From Gelidibacter maritimus (GTDB taxonomy: Bacteria; Bacteroidota; Bacteroidia; Flavobacteriales; Flavobacteriaceae): a DNA stretch of 64,000 bases. Of the stretch, positions 52,330 through 62,245 are shown piece by piece. The stretch covers positions 110,737-174,736 of the forward strand of contig NZ_JACGLT010000009.1 of assembly GCF_014062315.1 (NCBI RefSeq), in the 5' to 3' direction. The notes beneath the pieces were generated by a model. It ran no database searches, was not told where the DNA came from, and saw nothing but the letters and a program-made list of their open reading frames with translations. A program made the position numbers and the translations under genes. Position 1 is the first letter of the stretch. Each line of letters opens with the position of its first letter.

Positions 52330-55233
52330 ATGAAAACATTTATGAATAGCTTAATGTTATTGGTATTTTTAATACCCTCAGTCATGTGGTCTCAAACCAC
52401 TGTTTCTGGGACTGTAACTGATCAAGCTGACGCATTACCCCTACCGGGAGTAAATATTGTAATTAAAGGAACTACCACAGGAACGACTACAGATTTTGAA
52501 GGTAACTTCAGCATCAGTTTAAATAACGGCGATGTTGTTGTGTTTTCTTATGTTGGATACCAATCTCAAGAAATCATCTATACAGGACAATCGCGACTGA
52601 ACGTTGTGCTTATTGAAGATACCGCCCAATTGGACGAAGTCGTCTTGATTGGATATGGATCTACCACTAGGCAAGACGCAACAGGTGCTGTGGAAAAAGT
52701 AGGTGAGAAAGAATTTAATCAAGGCGCCATTGTATCTCCAGAGCAATTACTGTCAGGTAAATCTGCCGGTGTACGGATCACATCCGGAGGTGGTGATCCT
52801 GGGGGTGGCTCAGAAATTAGAATTAGAGGTGGTGCATCGTTATCAGCAAACAATTCGCCTTTAATTGTTGTCGATGGATTGCCATTGGATCAACGTGGCG
52901 TACAAGGTGTAAGAAATCAATTGAATGCCATAAATCCAAACGATATTGAGGATTTTGTGATATTAAAAGATGCTTCTGCAACTGCCATTTACGGTTCGAG
53001 AGCTTCAAACGGTGTGATCTTGATTACCACTAAAAAAGGAAAAACCAATGCACCGCTAAAAGTGGAATACGACTTAAAAGCGTCTGTGGCCACGGTAAAC
53101 GATTATGTAGATGTACTTTCAGCAGATCAGGTGAGAGCTATCGCACTGACGGATTCCAATTATGACGCAAGTTTATTAGGGAACGCCAGCACCAATTGGC
53201 AAAAACAAATCTATCAAACTGCTGTTGGCGCCATTCATAACATCACCATTTCTGAAGGTTATGAGAATTTTAATTTCCGTGCCAACATTAACCACACTTC
53301 ACAACAAGGGATTTTAACGGGCGATTTATACGAGCGGAATGCTATCAATCTTTCAGCCGTCAAACGACTTTTAAACAATAATTTAAAATTGACCTTAACT
53401 ACAAAAGGTATTTTAGATGACAACAAATTTGCCGATCACGGTGCTATTGGTGCAGCAGTAGGATTTGACCCAACCCAGAGTGTTTACAATGCTGATGGAT
53501 CATATTTTCAGCATGTGGGGCAAAACCTGGCCTTTACCAATCCTGTTTTTACATTGGACAACAATAATAACAGGGCCCGAAACAAAAGAAATATTACCAA
53601 TTTCAATATCGATTATAACCTGCCGTTTTTGGAAGGCTTAAAATTCAATTTGAATGCAGGTCTTGATTATTCTGAGTTATCAGGAAAGCAGTACAGCCCT
53701 TCCAGTCCCAACAGACCAGGAAGTATTAATTACAGAAATTTTTACGATGGTTTCAACAGAAACACCTTGCTTGATTTCTATTTTAATTACAAAACAACCT
53801 TAGAGTCCATCAATACAAATATCGATTTAACAGCAGGTCATTCATACCAGGAATTTTACATCAAATCTGATCGTCGTGAAACCGAAACCTCAGGAGCATT
53901 GGTGGAACGTCCAATCATAATCAATAGAAATGCATTGGAATCTTATTTTGCACGTGCAAGTTTCGATTTTGATAACAAATACTTATTGTCCCTATCCTTT
54001 AGACGTGATGGGTCTTCACGTTTTGGACCAGACAACCGATGGAGTAATTTCCCAGGAGTTTCGGTCGGGTGGAAAATGACCAATGAAGAGTTTCTACAAA
54101 ACTCATTCTTTTCAAATTTAAAATTGAGAGCAGGTTGGGGTAAAACAGGACAACAAGAAATTGGTCAAAACTATGGCTATTTAGGCGTCTATACTCCGGG
54201 TAGATCAGACGCGAGTGTCCAATTTGGCTACGTCAATGGGGTGCCACAATATATAAACACCCTGCGACCTGAAGAATTTGATGAAAACCTCAAATGGGAA
54301 GAGACTTCACAATACAACGTTGCTTTAGATTTTGGCTTCTTTAATGAGCGTTTAACCGGAACTGTAGATGCTTATTACAGAGAAACTACAGATTTGTTGG
54401 CAACCATTCCAACGGCTGCAGGATCAAACCTTTCAGATTTATTAACCACCAACGTGGGGTCTGTGTTGAGTAAAGGTATTGAGTTCACTCTAAACGGTGG
54501 ACTTGCCCGATCTGATGATTTCAATTGGGACATGAGCTTTAACGTGACTTTACAAGAAAATAAAATCACCAAATTGAGCTTAGGAGAGGATCCAAACTTT
54601 TTCATAGCTCAAGGCGGCATTAGTGGTGGTGTAGGCAACAACATACAGTTGTGGAGAGAGGGCTTAGACCCCTCTACTTTTTATGTGTTCAGACAAGTTT
54701 ATGATACCGATGGCAAACCAATAGAAGGGGCTTATGTTGATGTCAACGGCGATAACCAAATTACCGAAGCAGATAAACAAGCCTATAAAAAAGCATCTCC
54801 TGATGCCTACATGGGATTCACTAATACCCTAAATTATAAAAACTTAGATTTTAGTTTTACGTTTAGAGGGAGCTTTGGAAATTATATGTATAACAACGTC
54901 GCTTCTGATAGAGGAAATATTACCACGGTCAATGATGCACCAGGTCAATATTATGTAAACGCCCATTCAAGCGTCTTGGACACAAATTTTAAAAAGCAGA
55001 ATCTATTTTCTGATTATTATATCGAAAGGGCAGATTTTGTGAAGTTGGACAACGTTTCATTGGGGTATTTAATTCCTGGTGAAAAAATAAACTTGAGAAT
55101 GTCTTTAACGGCAACCAATTTATTGACCATAACGAAATACGATGGTTTGGATCCAGAAATTTCTAATGGAATAGACAACAATTTCTACCCAAGACCACAA
55201 ACTTTTGTATTGGGACTGAATTTTACATTTTAA
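52330..55233 (+). CDS. susC: SusC/RagA-type TonB-dependent outer membrane transporter
   Basis: A 967-residue SusC. Signal peptide (to about 21, VMWSQ), an N-terminal carboxypeptidase-regulatory-like domain (TVSGTVTDQADALPLPGVNI, then FSYVGYQSQE), the plug with DEVVLIGYGSTTRQDATGAV, GGASLSANNSPLIVVDG and ATAIYGSRASNGVILITTKK, and a long C-terminal barrel ending FVLGLNFTF. It forms the transport channel for malto-oligosaccharides with SusD as lid. Followed by susD after 4 bp. This is the first gene of the plus-strand arm. Confidence 0.95.
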   Translation: MKTFMNSLMLLVFLIPSVMWSQTTVSGTVTDQADALPLPGVNIVIKGTTTGTTTDFEGNFSISLNNGDVVVFSYVGYQSQEIIYTGQSRLNVVLIEDTAQLDEVVLIGYGSTTRQDATGAVEKVGEKEFNQGAIVSPEQLLSGKSAGVRITSGGGDPGGGSEIRIRGGASLSANNSPLIVVDGLPLDQRGVQGVRNQLNAINPNDIEDFVILKDASATAIYGSRASNGVILITTKKGKTNAPLKVEYDLKASVATVNDYVDVLSADQVRAIALTDSNYDASLLGNASTNWQKQIYQTAVGAIHNITISEGYENFNFRANINHTSQQGILTGDLYERNAINLSAVKRLLNNNLKLTLTTKGILDDNKFADHGAIGAAVGFDPTQSVYNADGSYFQHVGQNLAFTNPVFTLDNNNNRARNKRNITNFNIDYNLPFLEGLKFNLNAGLDYSELSGKQYSPSSPNRPGSINYRNFYDGFNRNTLLDFYFNYKTTLESINTNIDLTAGHSYQEFYIKSDRRETETSGALVERPIIINRNALESYFARASFDFDNKYLLSLSFRRDGSSRFGPDNRWSNFPGVSVGWKMTNEEFLQNSFFSNLKLRAGWGKTGQQEIGQNYGYLGVYTPGRSDASVQFGYVNGVPQYINTLRPEEFDENLKWEETSQYNVALDFGFFNERLTGTVDAYYRETTDLLATIPTAAGSNLSDLLTTNVGSVLSKGIEFTLNGGLARSDDFNWDMSFNVTLQENKITKLSLGEDPNFFIAQGGISGGVGNNIQLWREGLDPSTFYVFRQVYDTDGKPIEGAYVDVNGDNQITEADKQAYKKASPDAYMGFTNTLNYKNLDFSFTFRGSFGNYMYNNVASDRGNITTVNDAPGQYYVNAHSSVLDTNFKKQNLFSDYYIERADFVKLDNVSLGYLIPGEKINLRMSLTATNLLTITKYDGLDPEISNGIDNNFYPRPQTFVLGLNFTF

Positions 55234-55237
55234 TATC

Positions 55238-56860
55238 ATGAATAATATTAAACACACTCTTATGTTAAGAACAATGAAAAACATCTTTCTTGCCTTCACC
55301 ATTGTGCTTTTTGCACAATCCTGTGAGAGCGATTTAGATTTGCAACCAGAAGACAACCGTCTCACAGCGGATGCGGCCTTTGAGGAGCCTGGAGCATATA
55401 AAGCTTTTTTAGCCAAGTTATATGCGGGGATCTCTGTCAGTGGACAGGAAGGACCTGCTGGAAACCCTGATTTAACCGGGTTAGACGAAGGATTTTCCAA
55501 TTACTTACGCTTGTATTGGTCCATGCAGGAACTTACAACAGATGAAGCAATTATTGGATGGAACGACGGTACAATTAAAGACTTACACTCACAGACCTGG
55601 ACTTCAGGAAACGAGTTTATCCGCACCATGTACAGTAGAATATTTTATCAAGTAGCGCTGACCAACGAGTTTTTACGTCAGACTTCAGATGGCAAATTAA
55701 ACGATCGTGGGGTGGATGACAGCCTACGCTCCGAAATCCAAAACTATCGTGCAGAAGCACGTTTTATGCGCGCCCTTACGTATTGGCATGCTCTTGATTT
55801 ATTTGGAAACGTACCGTTCGTTACTGAAGAAGATCCAATTGGGGCCTTCTTGCCCCAACAAATCAATCGTGCAGATCTCTTTACTTATATAGAATCTGAA
55901 TTACTGGCTATAGAAAATGAAATTGTAGCAGCAAGACAGAACGAATACGGACGCGCCGACCAAGCTGCGGTTTGGATGTTGCTTTCTAAACTTTATTTAA
56001 ATGCTGAAGTGTATACAGGGTCGCCGCGTTATGCGGAGGTCATTACCTATACAGAAAAAGTGATTGGTGCTGGATACACAATTCCAACGAATCCGTATTA
56101 CCATCTATTTTTAGCTGATAATGACACTAATGGCACACAGTCAGAAGTAATTTTTCCAATTACTTTTGATGGTCTGCATACACAATCCTTTGGAGGTATG
56201 ACCTTCTTAATCCACGCCGCAGTTGGCGGGAGTATGGATCCTGCAGACTATGGTATTAATGGTGGATGGGCAGGTTTGAGAACTACCTCTGCTTTAGTAG
56301 AACAATTTCCAGGCGAAGCCAATTCTGCCGACGGAAGGGCTTTGTTTTACACAGATGGCCAAACTAAAGAAATCAATAATACCTCAACCTTTACTCAAGG
56401 ATACGCGGTAGAAAAGTTCAGAAACGTGGATGTCAACGGTGTTGCGGGGTCAGATCCTACAGGCGACATTCCTGATACGGATTTCCCAATGTTCAGATTG
56501 GCTGATGCCTACCTTATGTATGCAGAAGCATTTGTGAGAGGAGGTGGCGGCAATGCTGCAGATGCAGTAACCTATATCAACCAACTAAGAACAAGAGCTT
56601 ATGGAAACACTACAGGCAATATAAATCAGGCCGATTTGACGCTCAATTTTGTTTTGTCTGAGCGTTCAAGAGAATTATTCTGGGAAGCACACAGAAGAAC
56701 AGATTTGATCAGATTCGGTCAGTTTTCAGATCAAGGCATCTGGCCTTGGAAAAGAAACGTGCCTCAAGGTGCAACTACAGAAGCATTCAGAGATCTTATG
56801 CCTTTACCTGCAACAGATTTAGGCATCAACACTAACTTAGAACAAAACCAAGGATATTAA
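55238..56860 (+). CDS. susD: SusD/RagB-type glycan-binding lipoprotein
   Basis: A 540-residue surface lipoprotein. The signal could start at 55238 or, more like a usual lipoprotein signal, at 55274 (MKNIFLAFTIVLFAQSC); the mature protein begins C-E-S-D-L-D-L. SusD helical repeats include RAEARFMRALTYWHALDLFG and the C-terminal LSERSRELFWEAHRRTDLIR. It binds starch-type oligosaccharides at the cell surface and caps SusC. It is separated by 12 bp from the next gene. Confidence 0.94.
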   Translation: MNNIKHTLMLRTMKNIFLAFTIVLFAQSCESDLDLQPEDNRLTADAAFEEPGAYKAFLAKLYAGISVSGQEGPAGNPDLTGLDEGFSNYLRLYWSMQELTTDEAIIGWNDGTIKDLHSQTWTSGNEFIRTMYSRIFYQVALTNEFLRQTSDGKLNDRGVDDSLRSEIQNYRAEARFMRALTYWHALDLFGNVPFVTEEDPIGAFLPQQINRADLFTYIESELLAIENEIVAARQNEYGRADQAAVWMLLSKLYLNAEVYTGSPRYAEVITYTEKVIGAGYTIPTNPYYHLFLADNDTNGTQSEVIFPITFDGLHTQSFGGMTFLIHAAVGGSMDPADYGINGGWAGLRTTSALVEQFPGEANSADGRALFYTDGQTKEINNTSTFTQGYAVEKFRNVDVNGVAGSDPTGDIPDTDFPMFRLADAYLMYAEAFVRGGGGNAADAVTYINQLRTRAYGNTTGNINQADLTLNFVLSERSRELFWEAHRRTDLIRFGQFSDQGIWPWKRNVPQGATTEAFRDLMPLPATDLGINTNLEQNQGY

Positions 56861-56872
56861 AAAAACGAACAC

Positions 56873-58225
56873 ATGAAAAATTTTAAAATATTTAGCTTAT
56901 TTATTTTAGCCATGATTGGGCTAAATTCCTGTGAAACTGATGACGACGTTGTTTTCATAGCTCAAGAACCAGGTGAATTTGTTTTGACAAATTCCATCTT
57001 ACCTGAATACGTATTAACCTCATCAACTGGAAGTAATCTTGGTGAGCGTTTTACTTGGAACAGTGCCGATTTTGGCGTTCCAACAAACGTGTCGTACGAC
57101 TTGCAACGCTCTGTTATAGGCGACTTTAGTGATGCTGTTTTGGTAGGTACCACTGGAGGTAACGAAATTGCAATGACCATTGGCCAGATGATGGCCGTAG
57201 CGGCTGAAGCTGGACTGGATAACAATCCTGCCACTCCAGAACCAAACACGGGCTCTTTTTCTGTACGAGTACGCGCATACGCTGGTGGCGGGGGTAGCAA
57301 CACAGAAATATTCTCTGACACCAAAACCATATCTGTAGTCCTTCAAGAAGCACAAACAGGTGGGAGCGGTATTTCGGAATCTACTTGGGGAATTGTTGGA
57401 GGCGCCTATAATGATTGGGCTGATACGGGAATTCCAGATGGTAAATTCTATACCACGTCAACCGAAAATGTGCTCGTTAGTTATGTGTCATTATTAACTG
57501 GCGAAATTAAATTCCGTGAAAACAACGCCTGGGACAATAACTTAGGTGATGACGGTGCCGACGGTTCACTTGAGGATGGTGGCGCGAATATCGAAGTCAC
57601 TGAAGGCGATTACAAAATCACCTTAAACCTTAATGATAACACCTATACCATCGAAGAATTCTCTTGGGGTATCGTAGGTGATGGGTATAACAATTGGGGA
57701 GAAGATGGTATGCCAGATGCCAAATTTTATTATGACTATTTGACGGATACCTTTAAAGTTGGTGTAAGACTGATTGATGGAGAGATCAAATTCAGAACAA
57801 ACAACGAATGGGGCAACGATTTTGGAGACAATGGCCTTGATGGCACATTAGACGCTGGAGGTGATAACATTGAGGTTACTGCCGGACATTACGCGATAAC
57901 TTTAGATTTCAATTCCAATACTTATACCATTGAACAGACTGATATTTGGGGCATTGTTGGATCAGGTTATAATGATTGGGGTAATGACGGTCCTGACTTT
58001 GCATTAACTGAAGTGCAGCCAAAAATTTGGATTGGCGACATAGCGACTTTTGTAGATGGAGATATAAAATTCCGTCTCAATAACGCTTGGGACACTGACT
58101 TTGGCGATGATGGAGCTGATGGCACATTAGAAGCCGGTGGTGATGATATTGCCGTACTGGCTGGTAAGTATCGTATAAGAATGGATCTTAACGACAATAC
58201 CTACAAGCTCAATAAAATAGAGTAA
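56873..58225 (+). CDS. susE: SusE/SusF-type surface lipoprotein with three tandem C-terminal repeats
   Basis: A 450-residue lipoprotein (signal ending GLNSC). The N-terminal part (about 21-165) is a SusE-like Ig domain (FVLTNSILPEYVLTSSTGSN). Then come three about 90-residue repeats, starting near 171, 263 and 358, each with WGIVG-xx-YN-x-W, (E/D)IKFR-x-NN-x-W, an Asp/Gly-rich turn GDDGADG-like, and ending LNDNTYTIE-like. Repeats of this kind in SusE and SusF are starch-binding modules. It probably gives multivalent glucan binding on the cell surface. A strong terminator follows. Confidence 0.9.
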   Translation: MKNFKIFSLFILAMIGLNSCETDDDVVFIAQEPGEFVLTNSILPEYVLTSSTGSNLGERFTWNSADFGVPTNVSYDLQRSVIGDFSDAVLVGTTGGNEIAMTIGQMMAVAAEAGLDNNPATPEPNTGSFSVRVRAYAGGGGSNTEIFSDTKTISVVLQEAQTGGSGISESTWGIVGGAYNDWADTGIPDGKFYTTSTENVLVSYVSLLTGEIKFRENNAWDNNLGDDGADGSLEDGGANIEVTEGDYKITLNLNDNTYTIEEFSWGIVGDGYNNWGEDGMPDAKFYYDYLTDTFKVGVRLIDGEIKFRTNNEWGNDFGDNGLDGTLDAGGDNIEVTAGHYAITLDFNSNTYTIEQTDIWGIVGSGYNDWGNDGPDFALTEVQPKIWIGDIATFVDGDIKFRLNNAWDTDFGDDGADGTLEAGGDDIAVLAGKYRIRMDLNDNTYKLNKIE

Positions 58226-58236
58226 TCTTTTAAAGT

Positions 58237-58267
58237 AAAAAGGCTGTTAGAAATGACAGCCTTTTTT
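58237..58267 (+). terminator. Intrinsic terminator after susE
   Basis: AAAAAGGCTGT (58237-58247) and ACAGCCTTTTT (58256-58266) form an 11-bp perfect stem with an 8-base loop and a following T-run. It may set a lower level for the amylase gene downstream. Confidence 0.8.
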
Positions 58268-58288
58268 TTAATTTAAACGGAAATAAAC

Positions 58289-61150
58289 ATGAAACATCTC
58301 TACCTTAAATTACTTTTTTTAATTCCATTATTTACGTTCGCACAACAGCAGAACGTGACCTATTCGGTTACCCCCTCTCCTTTTGAGGAAAGCCAGAATA
58401 TTACCTTGACCTTTAACGGCAACAGCATCAATGAAGCCGCATGGCAAGTGACTGACAACTCTCTTTATTTATGGTCATGGTCTTATGACCTCAACCTTTC
58501 TAATGAGCAGAATTCACCAACAAACGGAACTTGGGAAGCTTCCAATGAGGCCAATAAATTGACCTATGACAGTGGCAATGACACCTATAGCATTTCTTTT
58601 ACGCCAAGCACGTTCTATAACAGAACAGGATTAGGGCGCATTGGATTTTTAATAAAAGCGAAAGATGGTTCTGGGGATAAAAAATCGCAGAACATTTTAG
58701 TCGACGTAGGAACATTCCAAGTGGTATTAAGTCAGCCAACAGCAGGATCAACAACCATTATCAATTCTGGAGAAAGTTTGAGTATTACTGCACAAAACAC
58801 TGGTGGAAATGCCACTTATGTTTTAAAAGAAGTTGGAAATCCAACGCCCATCAATACCCAAACGGATATTTCAAATTACGCTTTTACGCGAACCAATATT
58901 ACACAAAATACCAATTTTGAATTGGAGGTCACCTTAAACGGAAATACCATAGTCAAAAAATTCTCAGTTCTTGTAGACCCAGGATCAAACATAGGAATTA
59001 TGCCGATGACCTATCAAGACGGAATTACCTATTTGAGTCCGACAGAAGCGGTCTTGGTGCTGTATGCTACAGGTAAGGATTTTGTCTATGTTGCCGGAAG
59101 TTTTAATAACTGGCAACCGGACGCCACTTACGCCATGAAGAAAGATCCCACACGCAACAATAAATTTTGGATAAGACTTACCGGATTGACACCAGGGCAG
59201 ATAGAAACCTATCAATATTGGGTGGTCGATAAAACACCGATTGCCAACTCGCCTAGTATGGTGAAAACAGCCGATCCTTATTCAACTTTAGTGCTATCAC
59301 CTTATGACGACCCTTATATTCCAGCATCCACCTATCCAAACTTGCCAGCCTATCCAGCTGGACAGGAGCGCGAAGTTACTGTTTTACAAACCGACCAAGC
59401 AGCTTACAATTGGCAAGTGACTAATTTTACCAAACCTGATAAAGAAGATTTAGTGGTGTATGAAGTATTGATCAGGGATTTTGGCTCCAACCGAAATTTT
59501 CAAGATCTGATTGATCGCATCGATTATTTTAAAAAACTAAATATCAATGCCATTGAGCTATTGCCGGTGATGGAATTTGAAGGTAACGAAAGTTGGGGCT
59601 ATAACACCTCTTTCCACATGGCATTGGACAAATTTTATGGTACAGAAAATAAGTTTAAGGAGTTTATTGATGTCTGTCATCAAAACGGGATCGCAGTTAT
59701 ATTAGATGTGGCATTAAACCATGCTTTTGGAAGAAATCCGATGGTACGCATGTGGATGAACGATCCAGACGGCGATGGTTGGGGCGATCCAAATACTGAA
59801 AATCCTTATTTCAATACCACCCCAAGACATAGCTATAATGTAGGTTCTGACTTCAACCACTCGAATCCAAGAACAAAGGAGTATGTCAAGCGTGTTGTAA
59901 AACATTGGATTGAAGAATTTAAAATTGATGGTTTTAGATGGGATTTGACCAAAGGTTTTACGCAAAACTGTACCGCGAATGATGAGGGCTGCACCAATGC
60001 CTACCAAGCTGATCGTGTGGCTGTTTTAAAAGAATATGCCGATTACTCATGGTCCTTGGATCCAACCCATTACGTTATTTTTGAACATTTAGGTTCTGAA
60101 AATGAAGAAAAAGAGTGGGCCAATTACAGATACGATGAAGGGAAAGGAATCATGATGTGGGGGAATATGAATCATGCTTACAACGAATTGACCATGGGAT
60201 ATACGTCCGATATAAGTGGGATTGGTCATAAATCAAGACCTCAATTTCAAGGGCCACGTGTTATAGGCTATGCTGAAAGTCATGATGAAGAGCGATTGAT
60301 GTACAAGAATTTAATGTACGGAAACAGCACCAACAGTTCACATGATGTGAAGGATTTAAACACCGCATTGTCAAGAATGTCAGCTTTAGGTGCGGTTACA
60401 CTCACCGTCCCAGGTCCAAAAATGATCTGGCACTTTGGCGAATTAGGGATGGAAAACTCCATTTTTACTTGTAATGATGGGTCTGTCAACGATCCGAGTG
60501 GAAACGATGGTGATTGTAAATTGGACACCAAACCACAGCCGCAATGGACACAAAACTGGACAGGAGATATCAACAGAAATACAATTTATAATGTTTGGGC
60601 GAGAATGATTGAATTAAAGACCACTGAACCGGTATTTAAAGGCGATTATACGATGACCTCCAATAACTTAACGCCATCCATTGAAATTTTTGACAATACT
60701 TTACCTGCAAGTGCACTTAACAAGGTGGTTGTTTTGGCAAATTTTGATGTGACTGCCCAAACGCTGAATACTACAATACCTTCAGGACAAACTTGGTATG
60801 ATTTGATGGATGCAAGCGGAAGCACCACTTATAGCGATGGCACTGTAACGATTGCTGCAGGGCAGTTTAGGATTTTCGGTAATCAAGCATCAACCTTGAG
60901 TACGGACGTCTTTGATAATGTTTCGGGATTCACCATTTATCCAAACCCCACAAATGACACTTTTAAGATTAATAAAGAAGTCCATCTGCTTGATGTTTAT
61001 GATATAACTGGCAAACGTATCAAATCGTTTAAAGGTGATTTTACTAAAACGGATAGTTTTGACATTTCCGATTTGAAACAGAGCATTTACTTGATACAAG
61101 TTGAAAATAAAAATGGACAAGTTTTAACTTCAAAGTTAATAAAGATGTAG
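58289..61150 (+). CDS. Secreted GH13 alpha-amylase with T9SS sorting domain
   Basis: A 953-residue multidomain exported amylase. Signal peptide (MKHLYLKLLFLIPLFTFAQ), an N-terminal Ig-like part, a CBM48/E-set-type module (FVYVAGSFNNWQPDATYAM, near 264-314), the GH13 barrel: VILDVALNHAFG, IDGFRWDLTKGF (about 550), VIFEHLGSENEE (about 602), YAESHDEERL (about 665), and a C-terminal beta domain. The last about 75 residues are a type IX secretion CTD (FTIYPNPTNDTFKI ... KLIKM). It should be exported and fixed to or released from the cell surface, where it makes the first cuts in starch. It has an own start region behind a terminator. Confidence 0.93.
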   Translation: MKHLYLKLLFLIPLFTFAQQQNVTYSVTPSPFEESQNITLTFNGNSINEAAWQVTDNSLYLWSWSYDLNLSNEQNSPTNGTWEASNEANKLTYDSGNDTYSISFTPSTFYNRTGLGRIGFLIKAKDGSGDKKSQNILVDVGTFQVVLSQPTAGSTTIINSGESLSITAQNTGGNATYVLKEVGNPTPINTQTDISNYAFTRTNITQNTNFELEVTLNGNTIVKKFSVLVDPGSNIGIMPMTYQDGITYLSPTEAVLVLYATGKDFVYVAGSFNNWQPDATYAMKKDPTRNNKFWIRLTGLTPGQIETYQYWVVDKTPIANSPSMVKTADPYSTLVLSPYDDPYIPASTYPNLPAYPAGQEREVTVLQTDQAAYNWQVTNFTKPDKEDLVVYEVLIRDFGSNRNFQDLIDRIDYFKKLNINAIELLPVMEFEGNESWGYNTSFHMALDKFYGTENKFKEFIDVCHQNGIAVILDVALNHAFGRNPMVRMWMNDPDGDGWGDPNTENPYFNTTPRHSYNVGSDFNHSNPRTKEYVKRVVKHWIEEFKIDGFRWDLTKGFTQNCTANDEGCTNAYQADRVAVLKEYADYSWSLDPTHYVIFEHLGSENEEKEWANYRYDEGKGIMMWGNMNHAYNELTMGYTSDISGIGHKSRPQFQGPRVIGYAESHDEERLMYKNLMYGNSTNSSHDVKDLNTALSRMSALGAVTLTVPGPKMIWHFGELGMENSIFTCNDGSVNDPSGNDGDCKLDTKPQPQWTQNWTGDINRNTIYNVWARMIELKTTEPVFKGDYTMTSNNLTPSIEIFDNTLPASALNKVVVLANFDVTAQTLNTTIPSGQTWYDLMDASGSTTYSDGTVTIAAGQFRIFGNQASTLSTDVFDNVSGFTIYPNPTNDTFKINKEVHLLDVYDITGKRIKSFKGDFTKTDSFDISDLKQSIYLIQVENKNGQVLTSKLIKM

Positions 61151-61173
61151 TCTTTAGATGATTTGCTAAATAT

Positions 61174-61205
61174 AAAGCTTCTCAGAAATGGGAAGCTTTT
61201 TTCTT
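61174..61205 (+). terminator. Intrinsic terminator after the secreted amylase
   Basis: AAAGCTTC (61174-61181) and GAAGCTTT (61192-61199) form a perfect 8-bp stem followed by a T-run. It lies 24 bp past the amylase stop and ends the plus-strand arm. Confidence 0.7.
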
Positions 61206-61214
61206 TTTGAAAAA

Positions 61215-61568
61215 TCAATTACTATGTTCCAAAACCTCTTTAAGCACCACAGCTTGATTATGCTCTTTATCTTTTGCGCCAAAGAGTAAAGTGACTGTTT
61301 GATCTTTCGTCTTTTGTCTTAATTTCTTTAAAGTCTCGGTTTGGGCTTCCAGTTCTTTTTTATATTTCTTAGAGAAGTCATCAAACTTATCGGGGTCGTG
61401 GTCAAACCACTTTCTAAGTTCGGTAGAAGGTGCCAAGTCTTTGTTCCATTCGTCCAATTGAGCATCTTCTTTAGAAATACCTCGGGGCCAAATTCTGTCC
61501 ACCAAAATACGGTAGCCATCACTTTTTGATAGCGATTCATAAATCCGTTTTATTTCGATTGGTTTCAT
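61215..61568 (-). CDS. DUF488 family protein (YeaO-like)
   Basis: A 117-residue DUF488 protein. Family motifs: IKRIYESLSKSDGYRILVDR, IWPRGISKEDAQLDEW, LAPSTELRKWFDHDPDKF. Conserved Arg, Asp and Trp residues suggest a small enzyme, but no function is established for the family. It follows the flavin reductase gene by 5 bp on the minus strand, so they are probably co-transcribed. Confidence 0.85.
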   Translation of the reverse strand: MKPIEIKRIYESLSKSDGYRILVDRIWPRGISKEDAQLDEWNKDLAPSTELRKWFDHDPDKFDDFSKKYKKELEAQTETLKKLRQKTKDQTVTLLFGAKDKEHNQAVVLKEVLEHSN

Positions 61569-61573
61569 CCCGA

Positions 61574-62245
61574 CTAAAATTCCTCCTTGACAATTTGTCC
61601 CTTCTTTACATTCAAATTGGATAATTGTTTCTCTACAGCCTCCATCATCGGTGGTGGTCCACAGATATAAAAATGTTTGTCATAGGCAAGTCCACAGTTT
61701 TTTAAAAATTTCTCAGTGATATGTCCATGCTCAACACCCTCAACCGTTTCTTGAGATAAAATATTAATAAAATTATTTCCTAACAGCTCTCGGAATTCAT
61801 TTTTGAGAATGATATCATCTTTGGTCTTATTGGCAAAAATGAGTTTATTATCTCCCAATTTGTTCTGCGCCTTCAGATTCCTGATAATTGAAATAAATGG
61901 CGTGACGCCCGCGCCACCAGCAATAAATGTGCCTTCGCCTTTATAGGCAATGGCCCCAAACACCTCGTTGATAATCAAATGATCACCAGCTTCTAACGAC
62001 CGTAATTTATTGGTAACTCCTTTTCGTGATGGGTAGGTTTTGATCATAAATTCGAGATCCTGATCTTCTGGCAGCGAGACAAATGTAAATGGCCGTCCTT
62101 CATTTTCCCATCCTGACTCATTTATAAATATTTCCGTCGCTTGCCCTGACTCAAAGTTCATCCCGTCTGGTTTTTCGACCACAATATGCAACACATCATG
62201 TGTAGCGTAGCCAATCGATTTTATGGTTACTTCTTGATTTTTCAT
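61574..62245 (-). CDS. Flavodoxin/ferredoxin-reductase-like FAD-NAD(P)H oxidoreductase
   Basis: A 223-residue FNR-fold protein. The FAD domain has GRPFTFVSLPED (normally RxYS/T-type, here RPFTF) and LEAGDHLIINEVFGA, and the NAD(P) domain has TFIAGGAGVTPFISIIRNLK and FYICGPPPMMEAVEKQL. No iron-sulphur ligand motif is seen, so it is a stand-alone reductase passing electrons to an unseen acceptor. Coupled with the DUF488 gene. Upstream 62246-62679 holds no supported gene. Confidence 0.86.
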   Translation of the reverse strand: MKNQEVTIKSIGYATHDVLHIVVEKPDGMNFESGQATEIFINESGWENEGRPFTFVSLPEDQDLEFMIKTYPSRKGVTNKLRSLEAGDHLIINEVFGAIAYKGEGTFIAGGAGVTPFISIIRNLKAQNKLGDNKLIFANKTKDDIILKNEFRELLGNNFINILSQETVEGVEHGHITEKFLKNCGLAYDKHFYICGPPPMMEAVEKQLSNLNVKKGQIVKEEF

